A stretch of DNA of 64,000 bases. Origin: Melieria omissa. Taxonomy: Eukaryota; Arthropoda; Insecta; Diptera; Ulidiidae. Positions 60,093 through 64,000 of the stretch are shown piece by piece. Below the pieces are notes generated by a model. That model ran no database searches. It saw nothing but the letters and a program-made list of their open reading frames with translations, and was not told the origin of the DNA. The first letter of the stretch is position 1, and the number at the start of each line of letters is the position of its first letter. Position numbers and translations under genes: made by a program. The DNA lies in NCBI GenBank assembly GCA_963971225.1, contig OZ020267.1, positions 116,260,936 to 116,324,935 on the forward strand. Direction: 5' to 3'.

Positions 60093-63000
60093 TTATAAGT
60101 TGCCAAAGTTGCTGAAAACTCATTTGGAGGAACTACAATAATTTGTGTTCGGTCGCATATACGATTAGAAGCTCATTGACACAGCCGCATGAATCAAACC
60201 TTCTCCAGCCATTACTTTTGCCCCACTTGACCTTATTTTGTTTCCCCATGCAGCCAACAATTAATAATTATTATTTTCTAAAAAAATCAGTAGAATGTTA
60301 TTGCACCGAGCGGCGAACGACCACAATCCGCAAGGCATCTGTGCGTTGGTCTTTGCTTAATTTCTTCTCAGCCAAAACGTAATTTCTGCTAAAATTTGTT
60401 TTTTTTTCTTTAATGCACCCACGCCAGCTCACCACACTCTCGCACTCACATTCGCGCCTTGCACAAACGCCCGCCAAAGCAACACCTCTGGACAAAAACT
60501 TCCACCGCTGTGATTATTGAGTAAACGATTCTTGCCATTAATTACAAGCAGATGGGGTTGGCTACGCTCCAGTCTGATAGTTGCGAGTGGAGCTGCTCGC
60601 ACACCGCACAGACCAAAAGGAACGAATTTTTAAGTGATTCCCCAGCCACATCGTCCGTTTTACTACTGATTCGGTTTTCCCTCCTCTGCTGTTACCATGA
60701 AGTTTTATTTTATTTTTTGTTGTTTTTATTGTAGCTGTTCCCAACCGAATTAATGATGGTTTTTGTTTATTTTTATATCGCGCAGGCAAAACGAGGATGA
60801 CAAGAGTGGAAACCGCTAAGGTGGGATAGAGATGCGGACAGAGGCATATTTCCAACTTAAACATTTTTTAATATCACTTTTTTCTTTTTTTCTGTTCATT
60901 TCCTAAGTGGTGAAGCAAAATATGAAAAATCCCATTAGGGGAGCAATGTGTGCATTTGATTTTCGGTTAATGTTCTGCTGGCCGCTGCGGAGCGCACCAG
61001 AAAGGATGCACTTAAGTGGTGGCGGTAATGCGCCGGGCGGCGGGTGGACAATTTATGAATGTGTTTATATTTTTTAGCTACTGCTGGCACTTCACATTAA
61101 GCCAGCAGCAAGACGAGGTCAACAGGCGAAAAGGGGGCATCATGTGGCATTGTTGGCTGAAGGGAAGCAGAAAATAAACAGTTTCCCATATTTCTACGGA
61201 TGCACGATTTATGAATGGGATACTAAAACATGAAGAGCGCCTGGTGTCGCAGTGTTTGGGTTTTTCGTGAACTCGAGTGTGCGCGCTTTAGCTGTAAAAA
61301 TTTGTGTAAATTATTGTAATAGGGTGCCATAAATAAAGGGGCGTGCAGACTGTCAAATCAGACACTTAATTTGTCAAACTTGAGTGTAATTCGAGGAGCC
61401 ATGCACGCCATATTTTTAACTGATCACCTTCGAAATCAAGTCACTATAAACCGGATCGTACAACGAACTTCAATTGAATACGAACGAAAAAAGTCTGACA
61501 GTTCATTGATAACACAGGGCAACAAATTTCGACTTTTGGTCGGCTTTTCTGGGTTTGACATCAGTTCTAGGGTAATTGGGTACCGCTGATTTCGAATCCG
61601 CAAACCGTTTTTAAAACTTAGTTTCCGTTTTCGCAAAGAATGGGCGTGTCACTTTTTCGGATTTTCCCTGACTTTTTGCACGTTTTCGATTGTAATTTCT
61701 AAATCAACAAACCGGTTGACATGGGTTTCTCTTCGTGGCATTTGCAACATCTCACGGCTTCTTTTCCAATATCATTTATTTTTATAAGTTTTAAAATTCC
61801 GCGGTAATTGGACCTCAAAGTCGGAAAATATGGAATTTCAAGGCGTTTTCTTGGATGGTCAAAAACATGCACATTTTTCTTAAATCTATTAATGAGTTAG
61901 GTGTTAAATGAAAGCGGAAACATCAAATAATACAACACAGACAATTTATTTGGCGTGGTTCCCATTCTTATCGAAATAATAGGAAAAATGTGCCATCGTG
62001 ATTTTCATCAATTTGCACACTTTTTCCTTAAAAAAATTAGAGCCTCAAAATATGCACAGATTTTTATTTTTTTTTTAATAAACAACAGTTTTTTGGTTTG
62101 TTGCTTTGCTTATACTTCAGACCAGCACACAAAAAGTATGCCTGTTTTTATGACGACAGTTTTCAATTTGAGCTAAATTGGTAAGCAAAAACAATAAATT
62201 TACTTTGCTTAAGGTAGGTTCTCACCTTGTGGATCCGAAAAAGTGCACTTTTTTTAGGAATTTTTTTTTGAGAAAACGCTTAAAGATACAACGTTGAAAC
62301 GTTTTTCTGGATGTGAAAACACATTTATTTAGAGAATACAATTTTTTAAATTGAATGAATCAAAAAAGGGGGGGCGTCCATCAGTGGCGGCATGTCGCAA
62401 CCGCTACCGGAAGTGATTCCGTCAAAACCCGTGATTTGAAACATAAAAATCGAGCGTGGTACAATACCCCCCGATAAAAACATTACTCTCTCACTCGTCC
62501 GCTGCTTGTCGTCGAACCAGCTGTTACCAGAAAATTATGCAATTAATTTCTTATCTCGAACATGTTGCAAAATGAATTAAAAATAAGCGTCAGAATGAAT
62601 CGAAACAAAATATAAATTCAATGCAACTAAATCACAACCATCCAACGCGACCAGGGCTGATTGCAAGAGCTGGTGTTGTTCGGCAACAAATGACGGAAAG
62701 TTATGGTCACTGTGCAGTATTCGGTTACAGACGATTTGTTGCGTTGACCGCACAGAGTCCCCTGCATGCTGCTGCACTTCTATCTTCCAGCTCCATCCAT
62801 TCTGTTAGTACTTCATCTGCATGGCGAGATAAGGCGAGTCAATGCGTCGATGAACATGCTCAATGCCGTGTTGTTTTCCACAGAAACGCAATGTCAACAA
62901 CAACAAACAATTAAAATCGATGGCCATCGAGATACGCATTGGCAGTGTTGAAAACAAAAAGTATATATTCTATATGTGTGTATGTACAACTAACGTAAAA

Positions 63001-64000
63001 GAGGGAATATCTTATACTGGGGGAATATCTTATACTGAAATTGATAAAATCTCATAATCAGAGGGAAAGGCTACGCGGCCACAGTAGCATTGGCGACAGT
63101 AACAGTGGAAAAATATACTGTCGCACACACGCGCAGCTGTCTCAGCCCTGCAGCATCTGCAGCGAACAACCACGAGACGACGGCACAGCGTGTGTTCCGA
63201 AAAGGCAACAGACGACGGAACTGTAAGAAAAAACGTTTTAAACTTTATCACTATCTGCGCTGAACCTACGTGGCTGAACACAATGAAACCAACCGGCAAG
63301 CAAACAAACGACTAACAGCGGCAAGAGTTCTTCGGCTGACCCGCTGATTTTCTGTGTACAGCGGCCAAGCTCCAAGCACGAAGTGCGGCGGGGTAAATAA
63401 GCAATCCAATCACGTTTACCATGGGTCACTGCCAACGGCTGCAGCGAACCGTGCCCGCACCCAGACCCCACCACGCTGCGCCGCTGCAGTCCCGAAACGA
63501 ACGAAATGTTCTGGTACGCGTACTCGCAGTTAGGCTTCGGTGATGTGTTGTCCTGATAATGATGGTCACAATCAATTAAAAAGTTAAACATGTTTCGTTT
63601 TTCACGTTCGATTTCTCCCTGCTATGCGGCGGCCGCCTCCATGGCTTGCCACCACCGCCATTGCTCTTGCGCGCCCGTCGTCGCTGCATCAATAAAGTGA
63701 TTTCCAAAAGAGATCTCAATATATCGATTAGGTTTTTTGGGGTTTATAAATCTTGCTGGAATGTTTAGTTCGTTGGCCAACATTGCAGCTTGATTTATGA
63801 CTTTGGCTTTAGAAGAGCACGCAAGGGAAGGGAAGGTAACGAACCTGAGTGTAAGGCACGACTCTCCAGCCACCAGGTAAACGGCCGCATGCAACTATTT
63901 AATATGGTTTCAGGTGGTAATTGCCGCAGTCTTAGAACGCCAGCCTGTTATCTCGCTTCGCAACTATGTATGTATGTACAGTATGTGGCTGCATTTCAGC
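60093..64000. other. Non-coding host sequence, no gene recognised
   Basis: AT-rich DNA at 61300-62400 with no delimited element, a perfect 17-base duplication GGGAATATCTTATACTG at 63003 and 63021, then GC-richer sequence to the right edge. A minus-strand frame at 63622-63894 has ordinary amino-acid composition but no recognisable domain. Confidence 0.5.

Noticed and set aside
61340..62400. AT-rich 1-kb block as a further transposon
   Set aside because: No matching inverted ends, no target duplication and no coding remnant could be found.
63622..63894. Minus-strand frame containing ANELNIPARFINPKKPNRYI
   Set aside because: Looks protein-like for 40 residues but has no family match and no clear acceptor; not enough to call an exon.

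Overview
The window looks like non-coding DNA from a higher fly (Diptera, Brachycera). The best anchor is one exon at the left edge on the minus strand that reads as the dipteran RYK-type Wnt5 receptor Doughnut-on-2 (dnt). A tephritid-like fly is an inference from the kinds of transposon present and the large introns; it was not tested.

Layout: 1-573 is a dnt internal exon carrying the C-terminal part of the WIF domain, the single transmembrane helix and the start of the cytoplasmic tail. I found no second convincing host exon in the remaining ~63 kb, so most of the window is probably one very long dnt intron, or intron plus 5' flank. Two minus-strand sites, at 45989/45990 and 19210/19211, place a pyrimidine-rich acceptor directly against a donor (CAG|GTRAGT). 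That is the signature of recursive-splicing ratchet points in long fly introns, and both have the orientation expected for dnt.

The rest is host non-coding DNA (CAA/CA-rich, fly-like) carrying a dense and well-delimited set of DNA transposons. TTAA-flanked piggyBac-like elements lie at 2421, 2725, 3535, 10478, 43048 and 45235. Mariner/Tc1 relatives lie at 10970, 21291, 25461, 27529, 28904, 51651 and 58811. A hAT element (27339-30327) contains two mariners. A second 8-bp-TSD element (40858-42869) carries a decayed transposase of a widespread arthropod family. A P-superfamily non-autonomous element (54376-55243) has 36-bp perfect termini. Several MITEs (36587, 38536, 42902, 43880, 47612) and tRNA-derived SINE sequences (10870, 50581) complete the set. 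Three places show nested insertions whose order can be read from the sequence.

The elements do not form a working system together. They are independent insertions, mostly dead; the Himar1-like copy at 27529 is disabled only by one in-frame stop. I did not see CRISPR, operons, rRNA or functional tRNA genes. No undescribed host system was found. The most interesting items are the putative recursive splice sites, the P-like element, the unusual reiterated-terminus MITEs and the nested hAT.
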